Of a stretch of DNA of 37,025 bases, positions 24,476 to 32,769 are shown in pieces. The stretch comes from Thalassobius sp. I31.1. Lineage in GTDB: Bacteria; Pseudomonadota; Alphaproteobacteria; Rhodobacterales; Rhodobacteraceae. The translations under genes and the position numbers were made by a program. Below the pieces are notes generated by a model. The model had not been told where the DNA came from. It saw nothing but the letters and a program-made list of their open reading frames with translations, and ran no database searches. Every line of letters starts with the position of its first letter. Positions within the stretch are counted from its first letter, which is position 1. Location of the stretch: NCBI RefSeq assembly GCF_003031585.1, contig NZ_PWAA01000018.1, positions 1-37,025 of the forward strand, in the 5' to 3' direction.

Positions 24476-25296
24476 GGGGAAATCTTCCCCCCCTCAGAGA
24501 TTAGCGTTTCGCCAAATCCCATTTGCAGAGAATCGCTTCCATCACCACCAAATATTATGTCGCTGCCTGCACCGCCATCCAGGACATCATCACCGTCGCC
24601 ACCTGAAAGAATATCATTTCCACTGCCGCCATCCAGTTGATCATCGCCAAGTCCACCTTGAAGTTCATCCTGTCCTGAACCACCGCTCAGAATATCGTCA
24701 TCACGACCACCATATAGTAAATCATCTCCATTTCCTCCCTCGAGTATATCATCCCCATTTGCACCTTGGAGATTGTCGTTCCCATCCATGCCAAATAGAT
24801 GATCATCTCCCCACCCCGAGCGGATAATGTCATTGTCCTCATACCCATGTAACTGAAGGTCTGGAGAATCTGATTCCCAAAAAAGTGCATTTCCAGTGCT
24901 GCCAAGATGCTCGTAAGAAGGGATATAATTGGATACGTTAATCCCAACAACATAAAGTAATGTGCTTACAAAGGTATTGCTGTTGTACGTCAGCGCGGAG
25001 TAATTGAGGCTCACCTCACCAGTATTCTGAGCAGCAATAAATTGGTTGGTGACTTGGTTTAATATGCCCCAAACTTGCTCAGAGGTCCTGTCCTCACCTA
25101 AGTCTATTTCATAAGTTGTTAAATAACCATCTGGATACGGCGCTGGTTGATATGCTGCTCTTATATCCCACTGACCATCTGCACGTTCGCCGACGACTTC
25201 TAGTTCTAGGCCGCTGTCGTGAATAACTTGCAAGTGTGAATATGCGAAACCCACCGGGAAGCCGACGGGGGTACTTCCAATTGTTAGCGTTGCCAT
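24472..25296 (-). pseudogene. RTX protein, N-terminal part ending at a G7 frameshift
   Basis: This 274-residue frame starts at ATG 25296 with AGGAGG about 7 bases upstream. Residues 1-150 are a non-repeat N-terminal domain (MATLTIGSTPVGFPVGFAYS and on) with no recognised catalytic motif. From about 155 it is RTX repeats (DGNDNLQGANGDDILEGG and similar), stopping after LISEGGKISP. The reading frame leaves the repeat pattern only in the last few residues after the GGGGGGG run, which marks the site of a one-base loss. As it stands, the protein lacks the C-terminal secretion signal and could not be exported by a type I system. Confidence 0.82.
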
Positions 25297-25305
25297 AATA
25301 TCCTC

Positions 25306-25977
25306 CTAATTTCTGATAGGGTATTCATTGCCGGTTTTCCTAATATTCTGGTTTGTTATGAGATTGATCGTGTACCCGAGGTACTGACCAGTTTCATCAA
25401 ACGAAAGAAAAACTAAAATCAATTGTACTGTTTCTGGGCCGTCATGAGGGGCTCCAGCGAAAAACGCTCCTGACATGGCGCCTTCTTGTGGGAACCAGGC
25501 GAATGATGCGGATATGTGCTCTTCTGCGCTTGGTTGTGTATAGATGTGAAGATCCACAATATCCTGACTTGCAATCCAGGGCAGCACAGTTTCTCTGGTC
25601 GACATTTTGGATAGAACGCGGAACAGGCAGACTTCCAGCTCGGCTTCATTCTTGAATTCGTTCCAACGCAGGTTTCGCTCCGAAATCTGTGCAGTATTTT
25701 CTCCTGTCAAACAGTTGTTTGCAGTGGGGTATAGGTAGCGGGGAATTCCATACTTTATTAGAGCATGTGGTGAACCATTCTCTATTAGAATCCGCTCAGG
25801 TGTCATGCCTGCAATCCTAAAGGGAGTTTCTTCTGTGACCCTAAATGTATCCATTGCATCAAACTGCTCTTTTCCCCAGACCTCACCTAATGGCGTTGAG
25901 GGGCGCAAGTACCAAAAGGCAAGAAGTAACGGGAGGAGAACAATACACAGACGGCGGAACGATTGGGTGTTAAGCAA
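25306..25977 (-). CDS. Membrane-anchored hypothetical protein upstream of the RTX gene
   Basis: The 223 residues start MLNTQSFRRLCIVLLPLLLAFWYLRP, an N-terminal membrane anchor or uncleaved signal. The rest is predicted periplasmic. It has two Cys (NNCLTGEN, EVCLFRV) and no domain I recognise. The gene ends 9 bp ahead of the RTX start on the same strand, so the two form an operon. The protein may assist or accompany RTX secretion, but that rests on position alone. Confidence 0.6.
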   Translation of the reverse strand: MLNTQSFRRLCIVLLPLLLAFWYLRPSTPLGEVWGKEQFDAMDTFRVTEETPFRIAGMTPERILIENGSPHALIKYGIPRYLYPTANNCLTGENTAQISERNLRWNEFKNEAELEVCLFRVLSKMSTRETVLPWIASQDIVDLHIYTQPSAEEHISASFAWFPQEGAMSGAFFAGAPHDGPETVQLILVFLSFDETGQYLGYTINLITNQNIRKTGNEYPIRN

Positions 25978-26211
25978 TTTATTCTCCCGAAAACCACATC
26001 ATAGCAAAAATTCTATAAATACCTCATGTACTTTCTCAAAATGAATACCCCTGAGGTTGTGTTGGAGGTACATCTGTTGGCAACGACATGTCAACCTTGT
26101 CTTCGCATTGTTGTGTGATGGACGCGGGCTTGTTAGTTGGACAGGTCCGCTTCCAGCGCATTTTTGGCCTTCGCACCCCACGATGCCCATCTGGTCCACT
26201 GGCCTGAGTTC

Positions 26212-26628
26212 TTACCCTTCCTCCCCTCTCTTCGCATCAATGCTCGTGGTCAGTGTTTCCCCCAGCCGGTGCGTCACGCGCGTGACGGTCCAGATCCCGG
26301 TGAGTTCCGGCAGGAAGCCCTGCAGATCCACGGGGCTTTCAGCGGCGATGTCACCAAAGAACCCGCCGAGCTGCAGGCTGATGCTGCCACTGGCGAACTG
26401 GCTGGCGCGAAGGGCTGCCTCTGCAGCGCGGCGGGCCTCGGCCTCTGTGGCGTAGGGATGGCGCAGCTTCAGCTCAGGGGATTTCTCCCCGGCGCTGACC
26501 CGGTGCAGGGATGCGGTGCCGGTCTCTGACCATTCGGCTGTGACCTTGCCATATTTGCCCCGCCCGGTGAGTTTCCATGACCCGCGCGAGATCTGGCTGC
26601 GGTGGATGACATCGGGCAGGATATCCGG
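26212..26628 (-). pseudogene. Phage tail gene D (late control protein) C-terminal remnant
   Basis: This open stretch has no start codon. Its 138 residues include DVIHRSQISRGSWKLTGRGK, YGKVTAEWSETGTASLHRVS, PELKLRHPYATEAEARRAAE, GGFFGDIAAESPVDLQGFLP and WTVTRVTHRLGETLTTSIDA, ending KRGEEG. This is the C-terminal part of phage late control D proteins, the baseplate hub of contractile tails and related to VgrG. The 5' end stops at 26629-26631 (TAA), 16 bp from the broken integrase. It is a fossil of a tail module and, at high GC, looks older than the DNA around it. Confidence 0.8.
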
Positions 26629-26646
26629 TTACTGAAATAATTAGTG

Positions 26647-27591
26647 TCACCTTACATTCAGCAAACGTGTCGCAGCCGTACCTCGTGTGTCAGACAAAGT
26701 TTTCTCGCGCCCATCGATCCATGGCGGGATTTGTGCTTCTCGCCGCCATTTGGTGATCTGGTTCGACGCCCAACGAGCCGAAAGTGGCTGTCCACGCTCA
26801 GAGACCAGCAAAGTTTCTTGCTCATTCCCCGTTTCTGCGATCAATCTTTCAAGGGCTTCCGATGCAGGGATGTATGCAATTTGACCACGTTTGCTGGTGC
26901 GAAACCGTAGGCGTTTTCCGTGGGGCGTATCCTCAAAATGATCAAGCCGTACTTGCACAAGGTCGGCGGCCCTCAATCCAGTCTCGCAACCTGCCGTCAA
27001 GATCCGTTGCACCCAATCCGGTGCATGCCGATTAAACTGCTCAATATCACCACGGGTCCAAATAATTTCAGTCCGGTTCGATTGGTAGAGCTTCTTGAGC
27101 TTATGGCAGTGATGCTCCTTCAGTTTTCCCTCTTCCACAGCCCAATTCAGAAGCCGAGTCGCATGAGTACCTGCCATGTCGTGCTGTTTTGGCGAGTGAA
27201 GCCATTTCTTTCGCCAATTATTGACCTCACCGCGCGATGCTCTTTCTTCGAACATCGCAACAGGATCCGCGCTAAACTCTTCGCGAAACAGTTCCAGCCA
27301 TTTGCGAATATCTACTTTTGATCGTTGCGCTTTGGGCAATGACGCGCTCGAAAGAAAATCATCGACCAATTGCGAGGTCAGGTATTCGGAAGGTTTCGCT
27401 GGCTTTCCGCATTCAGTAAACGCATGGAAAAACTCAGGTTCCTTTGGATTGGGTAAAGTTCCTTCCCAGAACTTTGGCCCGCCCCGCCATGCATAAAAAT
27501 GGTAACGCACGCCGCTAACAACTTTGCGTCGGATCCGATGCACGCCTTTAGGCAGGTTACTCTTGGGCACGTCGAGCTCTGCGTTGTGCAA
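26647..27591 (-). pseudogene. Tyrosine integrase lacking its C-terminal catalytic residues
   Basis: The 314 residues include a SAM-like core-binding region (about 65-160) and most of the catalytic domain: R207 (ETGLRAADLV), TSKRG (catalytic Lys), and SDTRGTAATRLLN with R303. The protein stops at LLNVR, right after this box. The conserved His/Trp and the Tyr nucleophile, normally 20-50 residues further on, are missing, so the enzyme cannot recombine DNA. The stop lies 18 bp from the truncated tail gene D, so both were cut by one deletion or insertion. It is preceded by an excisionase-like gene that overlaps its start. Confidence 0.82.
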
Positions 27592-27811
27592 CTAGGCTTG
27601 GCTTGGAGACCGCATCTCTCATGGCCTCCGTCATGCCCTGCACAGCATCCAATCTTGCGCGCACCAGCTTTGGATCATACCAACCCCGTCTCCCCGGCAC
27701 AGGCGCTATACCTGTGCGGCGGCAAAAATCGTAGAATGATGCAGAGGCCTCATTATAGCCAAATAAAGAAGCAAGCTCGGGCGTTGGGATCAGTTGAATT
27801 TCGTTTTGCAT
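27557..27811 (-). CDS. Excisionase-like helix-turn-helix protein
   Basis: This 84-residue protein begins MQNEIQLIPTPELASLFGYN and has a MerR-like motif: ELASLFGYNEASASFYDFCRRTGIAPVPGRRGWYDPKLVRARLD (about 12-55), with the G-[IV]-x-P-x-P-G-R-x-G-x-W/Y-D wing typical of excisionases. It overlaps the start of the degenerate integrase by 35 bp and the stop of the small Arc-like gene by TAATG. It is the usual partner of an integrase, presumably retaining DNA binding although the integrase is broken. Confidence 0.7.
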   Translation of the reverse strand: MQNEIQLIPTPELASLFGYNEASASFYDFCRRTGIAPVPGRRGWYDPKLVRARLDAVQGMTEAMRDAVSKPSLVAQRRARRAQE

Positions 27812-27972
27812 TATTCACCAGACCTTTCACCTACATTTTCTCTTTGAGACATCGCCGCACGCAAACAAGTGACGACTTGGGCACCTTGCGAACGCAAGTT
27901 CCGAACCGCCTCTTCTTCGAGCCATAATTTAACATCAGATGGTAGGTTAAGCTTGAACTGGATTGTTTTCAT
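27811..27972 (-). CDS. Small Arc-like ribbon-helix-helix protein (53 aa)
   Basis: From ATG 27972 the protein reads MKTIQFKLNLPSDVKLWLEE then EAVRNLRSQGAQVVTCLRA and ends ERSGE. The strand IQFKLNLP, helix, R-S-x-G-A-x-V turn and second helix make an Arc/MetJ-type repressor. The stop overlaps the next start as TAATG, so it heads the three-gene xis-int transcript. It lies 28 bp from the first of two palindromes that separate it from another Arc-like gene on the other strand. It is too short for standard gene calling thresholds. Confidence 0.7.
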   Translation of the reverse strand: MKTIQFKLNLPSDVKLWLEEEAVRNLRSQGAQVVTCLRAAMSQRENVGERSGE

Positions 27973-28000
27973 ATCTGCACCTCAATTTGCGCCCAATTCA

Positions 28001-28040
28001 GGACATAAAATGTCCATAGCATCAAGGACAAATATTGTCC
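28001..28040. promoter_or_regulatory. Twin perfect palindromes (operators) between divergent Arc-like genes
   Basis: GGACATAAAATGTCC (28001-28015) and GGACAAATATTGTCC (28026-28040) are perfect dyads sharing the form GGACAWAWAWTGTCC and lying 25 bp centre to centre. They sit between starts at 27972 (minus) and 28052 (plus), which encode ribbon-helix-helix proteins, the class that binds such paired sites. Confidence 0.75.
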
Positions 28041-28051
28041 ATCATGCATTT

Positions 28052-28360
28052 ATGAAAGATGAAGCCTTGATCCAATTTAAACTCATGCTCCCTGCCGCAC
28101 TAAAAAAGCGGCTGGAAACGCATGCCTCATTGAACCGGCGAAGCCTATCGCAAGAGATAGTCGTCGCGCTGGAAGAAAAATATCCAACAACTGGCCCAGA
28201 GGCGACGCCGGACCCCGCCGCGCGGTTGTTGTTGTGGCTGGCGGCACGGATCCGACGCAGAAAGCCAAAGCCTGGATCTGCAAGAGATAAACAAGCGGCG
28301 CTATACGAACGCATCGCAAGTGAGCTGTCTGATCGTGTTAAGGATATTGGCTCAGATTAA
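28052..28360 (+). CDS. Arc-like ribbon-helix-helix repressor (102 aa)
   Basis: From ATG 28052 the protein begins MKDEALIQFKLMLPAALKKRLETHASLNRRSLSQEIVVALEEKYP, the strand-helix-helix of Arc repressors, with an N-R-R-S-x-S-Q-E-I turn. The C-terminal 55 residues are basic (RIRRRKPKPGSARDK) and may add nonspecific DNA contacts. A longer start at 28010 would put an operator inside the gene, so I prefer 28052. It probably represses both itself and the divergent arc-xis-int transcript through the palindromes at 28001-28040. Confidence 0.75.
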   Translation: MKDEALIQFKLMLPAALKKRLETHASLNRRSLSQEIVVALEEKYPTTGPEATPDPAARLLLWLAARIRRRKPKPGSARDKQAALYERIASELSDRVKDIGSD

Positions 28361-28372
28361 GGCGCATGGGGC

Positions 28373-28981
28373 TCAATAAACCACCCACTCATATCCATGA
28401 TTGCCCTCGTGATCTTCCCACTCAACACCCACGCCACGCCGCCAATTGGATGACGAGCAACGCCGCGACGGCAGCACCCAAATTGGTGCAGTTTCTGGAT
28501 TCGTCTGCCGCCATCCAAATTCGCCCTGCTGCCCATATGATCCAAGGCGAATGTAGTATTGCTCCGAACAGTCATCATCGCGCCCACGTTCCCGATGACT
28601 ATAGTGCCGCACATCCCAAACGCGGATAGAACGTACAAAATCAAACTCAAACCCGCTGATATCAATCTCAGCACCACGGCCTTCGGACACTTGCGCCAAG
28701 ATCGTCTGTACAGGACTGGGGTTGCTTTGCTGCGGCGCATTCATGGAAACACCCATAGGGCACCGCCAGATCTGCAAGGGAGGCTCAATCGGCCAAGGCG
28801 TAATCCGTCTGATAAACACTGCGCGCGCATGGGTGCATTCTGCTGAAGCGGGCCATCCACCAGCCAAGCAAAGCAAAATGGCGCAATCTACCTGATACGC
28901 TTTCGCCGTTTGCGGCGAAAGTACAGCAATTATGGCAGCAAACAGTATTCCACCACCATTTCTAAAAATTGCAAATCCCAA
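28373..28981 (-). CDS. Secreted hypothetical protein
   Basis: The preferred TTG start at 28981 has GGAGG 5 bases upstream and gives 202 residues beginning with a signal peptide, GFAIFRNGGGILFAAIIAVL, cleaved after TAKA. The mature start, YQVDCAILLCLAGGWPASAECTHARAVFIRRITPWPIEPPLQIWRCP, is a Cys-rich segment that I have seen in proteins of alphaproteobacterial mobile islands, but I cannot name its function. A farther start at 29119 would put 46 residues ahead of the signal. It follows, on the opposite strand, the Arc-like repressor gene with only 12 bp between the convergent stops. Confidence 0.6.
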   Translation of the reverse strand: MGFAIFRNGGGILFAAIIAVLSPQTAKAYQVDCAILLCLAGGWPASAECTHARAVFIRRITPWPIEPPLQIWRCPMGVSMNAPQQSNPSPVQTILAQVSEGRGAEIDISGFEFDFVRSIRVWDVRHYSHRERGRDDDCSEQYYIRLGSYGQQGEFGWRQTNPETAPIWVLPSRRCSSSNWRRGVGVEWEDHEGNHGYEWVVY

Positions 28982-29309
28982 TTGGACCTCCACACCCGTC
29001 AAAATTATAATACTGATAGGTGCGGCGTTCATGGCCGAATAATCAAGGCTGGCGATCATCCAGTGATATTTTGTTGGGTATTTTCCGTGAAAAGCCACTC
29101 GATCCTTAAAAGGCCACAACCTTGTGCGATATCTTTGAACCTTAAGTTCAAATTATGCTTAAAAGAATTGGGCTAACATGCTCGACCCATGCAGATACTG
29201 CGGTAGAAAAACTGAACAGAACAGAAAGGTTTCCATTGTTGGTTCAACAATCGCAGAAATTGCGTAACATTTTCTTGCCACCAGGAGCCTTCAGCCATAC
29301 ACAAGCTTT

Positions 29310-30197
29310 ATGGATTGGGATGATTTACGTGCATTTCTGGCCGTCGCTCAACGTTGTAATTTGCGTCAGGCCGCCGATATGTTGGGCGTTACACAGCCTA
29401 CCATAGCACGCCGACTGAAACGGCTGGAGACAGGTTTAGGCGTCCCTTTGTTCGAGCGCTCAAGGGATGGGCATCAACTGACCGAAGCCGGGGCACAGCT
29501 TTTACCCGATGTGCGCGCTGTCGAAAGTGTAGCATTGCGTGTGGAGCAGCGTTCGCTCGGACTACTGGAAGGCCTCACTGAAACGGTCCGTGTTGAGGCC
29601 GGAGAATGGGCAGCTGCGGTCATCGTCCAGGGGCTTCACAACTTGTCGGATGGGCCGCAGATTGAACTTGTGCTCAGCGGAACGCCCTCACCCGCAACTG
29701 ATCGCAGTCCGGACCTGAGTCTGCATCATGGGTTGCCAGGTTCCGGAAATGAACTAACCCGAAGGATAGGTGCAATCGAATGTGCTTTCTACGGAGCCCC
29801 AAAGTTTCTGCAAGGGCAAGCGGCCCCCCTGTCCGATAGCGAACTATCAGCTTTGCCTTGGTTGGGGTTTGTCGAAGAGCAGGAAAACTATGTGACAATG
29901 CGGTGGTTGCAACACTTTATGAAAGGCCGGCGGCCTGCCGCAAGGATGATGAACACTGATCTTATGTTAGCTGCCACCTCGTCCGGTTTCGGAGCGGCAG
30001 TCTTGCCTTGCTTCGTGGCGGACCAGGTTCAGGGCATCGTCAGATTATCCAGTACAATTAAGGAATTACGTGCCGATTATTGGATAAAAATAAATCCTGA
30101 TCTGGCTCAAAACCCTTCGATCCGTCTGGTTGCACTTTGGATTACAGAGTGCTTTCGCGCCGTCCGTATGGCACCAGAACAGGACAAAAACCCGTAA
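29310..30197 (+). CDS. LysR-family transcriptional regulator
   Basis: The 295 residues start MDWDDLRAFLAVAQRCNLRQAADMLGVTQPTIARRLKRLETGLGVPLFERSRDG, a textbook LysR winged helix (1-60). An effector-binding domain (90-285) with periplasmic-binding-protein fold follows, including TDLMLAATSSGFGAAVLPCFVAD near 225. The inducer is unknown. It lies 120 bp upstream of the broken siderophore-binding gene in the same direction and could once have regulated it. Its stop codon lies inside a strong inverted repeat (30193-30230). Confidence 0.9.
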   Translation: MDWDDLRAFLAVAQRCNLRQAADMLGVTQPTIARRLKRLETGLGVPLFERSRDGHQLTEAGAQLLPDVRAVESVALRVEQRSLGLLEGLTETVRVEAGEWAAAVIVQGLHNLSDGPQIELVLSGTPSPATDRSPDLSLHHGLPGSGNELTRRIGAIECAFYGAPKFLQGQAAPLSDSELSALPWLGFVEEQENYVTMRWLQHFMKGRRPAARMMNTDLMLAATSSGFGAAVLPCFVADQVQGIVRLSSTIKELRADYWIKINPDLAQNPSIRLVALWITECFRAVRMAPEQDKNP

Positions 30198-30230
30198 CGA
30201 AACCGTTTCAATAGAAACGGATTCGTTACG
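30193..30230. terminator. 38-bp inverted repeat overlapping the lysR stop codon
   Basis: CGTAACGAA pairs with TTCGTTACG and the inner CCGTTTC pairs with GAAACGG. One A/A mismatch and an AATA loop are the only interruptions, giving 16 paired positions. It could be a terminator for lysR, although no U run follows, or a regulatory dyad for the gene at 30319. Confidence 0.5.
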
Positions 30231-30318
30231 TAGTTTCAGACTTGAAGAACTTCTTCTAAAGCGGCACTGACGGGGCGTGGACAAGATAGTTCACACAATT
30301 ATACTCAGAGGAACCCAG

Positions 30319-30711
30319 ATGCTTTATGCAATGCAAAAGGGTCTTTGCTCTGTTTCCGCAGCAATCGTGATCACAGTCATGACAGCAACGTGCGCATTTG
30401 CAGAGACCATTACAATCACCGACATTGCAGGACGTGTCGTTGACGTGGAAAAGAACTCAAACAAAGTCGTGTTGGGCGTAGGCAGGACGATTTATTCCGT
30501 GGCTTTGCTGGATCGCGACAATCCATTTCAGCGCGTCACCGCATGGCCAAATGACATGATCCATTATGACCCAGACAGTTACCGTAAAGACCTAGCAGCC
30601 TTCCCCGAAATCAAGGAGCTGCCTGTACTCGGAAACCCATATCACCACGAATGGAACCTAGAAGCGGTTATGCTATCAGCATCGTCCAGTGGTCATCGTA
30701 GCCTTGCATGA
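30319..30711 (+). pseudogene. Siderophore-type ABC binding protein, N-terminal remnant
   Basis: From ATG 30319 the frame begins MLYAMQKGLCSVSAAIVITV and runs through a signal peptide to ATCAFAETITITDIAGRVVDVEKNSNKVVLGVGRTIYSVALLDRD, the opening of FepB/BtuF-type iron-siderophore or cobalamin binding proteins. It continues through GNPYHHEWNLEAVM, where the family goes on to LALKPDLVI. Here the sequence changes abruptly near 30675 into SASSSGHRSLA and stops. The missing 200 residues, and the permease gene expected next, are absent. It is fused by deletion to the ATPase end that follows. Confidence 0.75.
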
Positions 30712-30895
30712 TCTCAATCTTGCGGCACGCTATTGTGACCGCCTGCTTCTTTTTTGTGATGGCAGCCTGCAGGCAGATGGGCGACCGGATCAAGTTTTGG
30801 CGTTGGAGAGTATTGGAAATGCTTATCAGGTCGAGACCGTGCTGGAACGGACGCGTGTCGGCGATTTTTTTGTAGATGTCCGTTTGCCAGCCTAG
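30689..30895 (+). pseudogene. Siderophore-type ABC ATPase, C-terminal remnant
   Basis: The 68 residues read VIVALHDLNLAARYCDRLLLFCDGSLQADGRPDQVLALESIGNAY and on to VDVRLPA. This is the H-loop (LHDLNLAARYCDR) and tail of FecE/FepC-type ATPases. Walker A, the signature and Walker B are missing. It overlaps the end of the truncated binding protein, showing that a deletion joined the first and last genes of a binding protein-permease-ATPase operon. No activity is expected. Confidence 0.78.
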
Positions 30896-30905
30896 GAAGT
30901 CAGAA

Positions 30906-31688
30906 ATGCAGAATTTTGATCTCAAGGAAGAGATCCGGTCATACTGGTCGGATCAAGCCATTCACTTCGACAAACTACCCGCCCACCAGATTGAAAAGCG
31001 ATATGGGGTGCCCGAGTGGAAAAATATGCTGAGGGCGGCGCTACAGTTGGAGGCGGACGGGGATCTGGAGGGTATGGAAGCACTCGACATTGCCTGTGGC
31101 ACTGGCGAAATCAGCCAAGTTCTATGCGGTCTACACGCAAAAGTCACCGGGATCGATTTTGCCGGACCGATGCTGGATGCGGCACGGCAAAAGTTGCGTG
31201 GAAAGGCATGGACCGGCCTGCATGCGGACGCGGAGAATCCCTTTGTACTTGAGGACCATCAGTTTGATATTGCCATCACACGGCATCTTTGCTGGACACT
31301 GGTTGATCCGCAGTTGGCCTATGCAAGCTGGTTCCGAGTCTTGAAACCCAGAGGGCAACTCATCGTCATTGACGGGAATTGGTCGCAGACCGTCAGTCGG
31401 TGGCAACGCATCCGGAACTGGATCGCAGGTCAGATTGACACCAACATGCCCGCAAGTTTCACCGACAGCCAGCGACACAGTGAGATTGTAAGTAGGCTCC
31501 CGTATTCAGAGGGTTTGAGTGCAAATCGATTGCGGCACGACCTCGAGCGAGTTGGTTTCACCAAAATGACTGAAATTGATATTTCAGCGCTCTATAGCAA
31601 GGGCATGGACGCTTGGAGTCTGGCTGAACGGTTGCGCCAAACCTCAGAAAACCGTTTCGGGGTGATTGCTGAAAAACCAGCAGAGTAA
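30906..31688 (+). CDS. SAM-dependent methyltransferase (class I, UbiE-like)
   Basis: The ATG at 30906 is preceded by AGGAAG; 260 residues. The SAM-binding motif is ALDIACGTGEISQVLCG near 59-75, followed by VTGIDFAGPMLDAARQKL, FDIAITRHLCWTLVDP, and FRVLKPRGQLIVIDGN (motif III). C-terminal residues 180-260 form a helical substrate lid. It lies 10 bp after the ATPase remnant and was probably the last gene of that operon. Methyltransferases of this kind accompany siderophore-type ABC genes; the substrate is not known. It is separate from the two methyltransferases of the halogenase cluster. Confidence 0.82.
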   Translation: MQNFDLKEEIRSYWSDQAIHFDKLPAHQIEKRYGVPEWKNMLRAALQLEADGDLEGMEALDIACGTGEISQVLCGLHAKVTGIDFAGPMLDAARQKLRGKAWTGLHADAENPFVLEDHQFDIAITRHLCWTLVDPQLAYASWFRVLKPRGQLIVIDGNWSQTVSRWQRIRNWIAGQIDTNMPASFTDSQRHSEIVSRLPYSEGLSANRLRHDLERVGFTKMTEIDISALYSKGMDAWSLAERLRQTSENRFGVIAEKPAE

Positions 31689-31780
31689 ACGATTTCGTTG
31701 CTCGCGTTAAAAAACTGTTGATATCATCCCATCTTTTTTCCGAGTAAATTTATCAGGAAATAACTCGGAGAAATTTAGCG

Positions 31781-32707
31781 ATGCAACAAGGCTGGTTAAT
31801 CTCGTTCGGGGCGGTTCTCTTTTGGGCGCTGCTAAGTGCCGTTACACGTGTCGTATTGGTCCGGTTCGATCTGGATCCGTGGGGGTTCAGCTTTGTTCAA
31901 CTGACTACGGGGGGGCTAGTACTCTTGTTGTTCAGCGTTAAAGCACCATTCGCAAAGACCAGTTTTCTGCGACCATCCACGTGGATAATCGGTGTGTTCC
32001 GTGTTTTGTCGGCTTCTCTCTACACGGCGCTTCTTGCAATTGTCAGCGTATTGGAAGCAGGAATCATGGGTGCCATCAGCATGTCAGTCGTGGCGATTTC
32101 TGTATGGTTGGTGTTCGCCCGCCCGCCCGCGCGGGGAGAATGGATCGGACATTTGGTCGTACTAGCTTGCGCTGCGGCTTTGGTTGCAAAAGTTGATCCC
32201 AGTATTCGCACAATAACTTTGACTCTGGTTTTTGCCAATACGATCTGCGTTGTTGGCATGACTGTATTGGCCGAGTTGCATCCCGATAACTTGTCAGAAG
32301 ATCCAGCTGTGCGCATTCGGTTTTCTGGGACAGTATTGCTTGTTACTGCCGGAATGTTCTTTCTCGCACGTCTTGCTCAAACTGGTCTTTCGGCCGAGTT
32401 CTGGGACTGGCACATGCTACTGTTTGGAACACTCGTCGGCATCTTTTTGCGTGCGCCGTCGATGGTTTTAGCCTTTTCGTCAATCCGATTGGTGGGGTCG
32501 CAAAACTACTCGGCTGCAACCGCATTTCTTCCACTTTTCGGGATGCTCATGGAGCACCTTTTCTATCTTTTGGGATGGATAAACGTCACAAGATTTCAAT
32601 TGGATTTTCTCTACCTTGGCATCGGTACCGCGATTGGGGCGATCACAGTTATAGCTGCCCGGATTTTGGCGAGGCGAGGACACGCACCATCATTGGAAAC
32701 AAAATAG
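31781..32707 (+). CDS. DMT-superfamily (EamA) transporter, probable exporter
   Basis: The 308 residues hold about ten hydrophobic segments in two repeats. The first begins LISFGAVLFWALLSAVTRVVL, with a charged loop at SVKAPFAKTSF. The second includes IRFSGTVLLVTAGMFF and the last FLYLGIGTAIGAITVIAARIL. GGAG is not obvious upstream, but CTCGGAGAAA lies 6 bases before the ATG. DMT family members commonly export amino acids and metabolites. The gene starts the block that continues with the LuxR-type gene, 62 bp downstream, and the biosynthetic genes, so it is a candidate exporter for their product. Confidence 0.85.
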   Translation: MQQGWLISFGAVLFWALLSAVTRVVLVRFDLDPWGFSFVQLTTGGLVLLLFSVKAPFAKTSFLRPSTWIIGVFRVLSASLYTALLAIVSVLEAGIMGAISMSVVAISVWLVFARPPARGEWIGHLVVLACAAALVAKVDPSIRTITLTLVFANTICVVGMTVLAELHPDNLSEDPAVRIRFSGTVLLVTAGMFFLARLAQTGLSAEFWDWHMLLFGTLVGIFLRAPSMVLAFSSIRLVGSQNYSAATAFLPLFGMLMEHLFYLLGWINVTRFQLDFLYLGIGTAIGAITVIAARILARRGHAPSLETK

Positions 32708-32769
32708 AGCCAAGCCGGAATACCTGCTCAAGTCAAAAAATTGGACTAAATCGAACAAGGCAGGGCAAC

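Noticed and set aside
26137-26529. A plus-strand frame across the phage region
   Set aside because: The minus strand encodes a clear tail gene D fragment here; the plus frame is its shadow.
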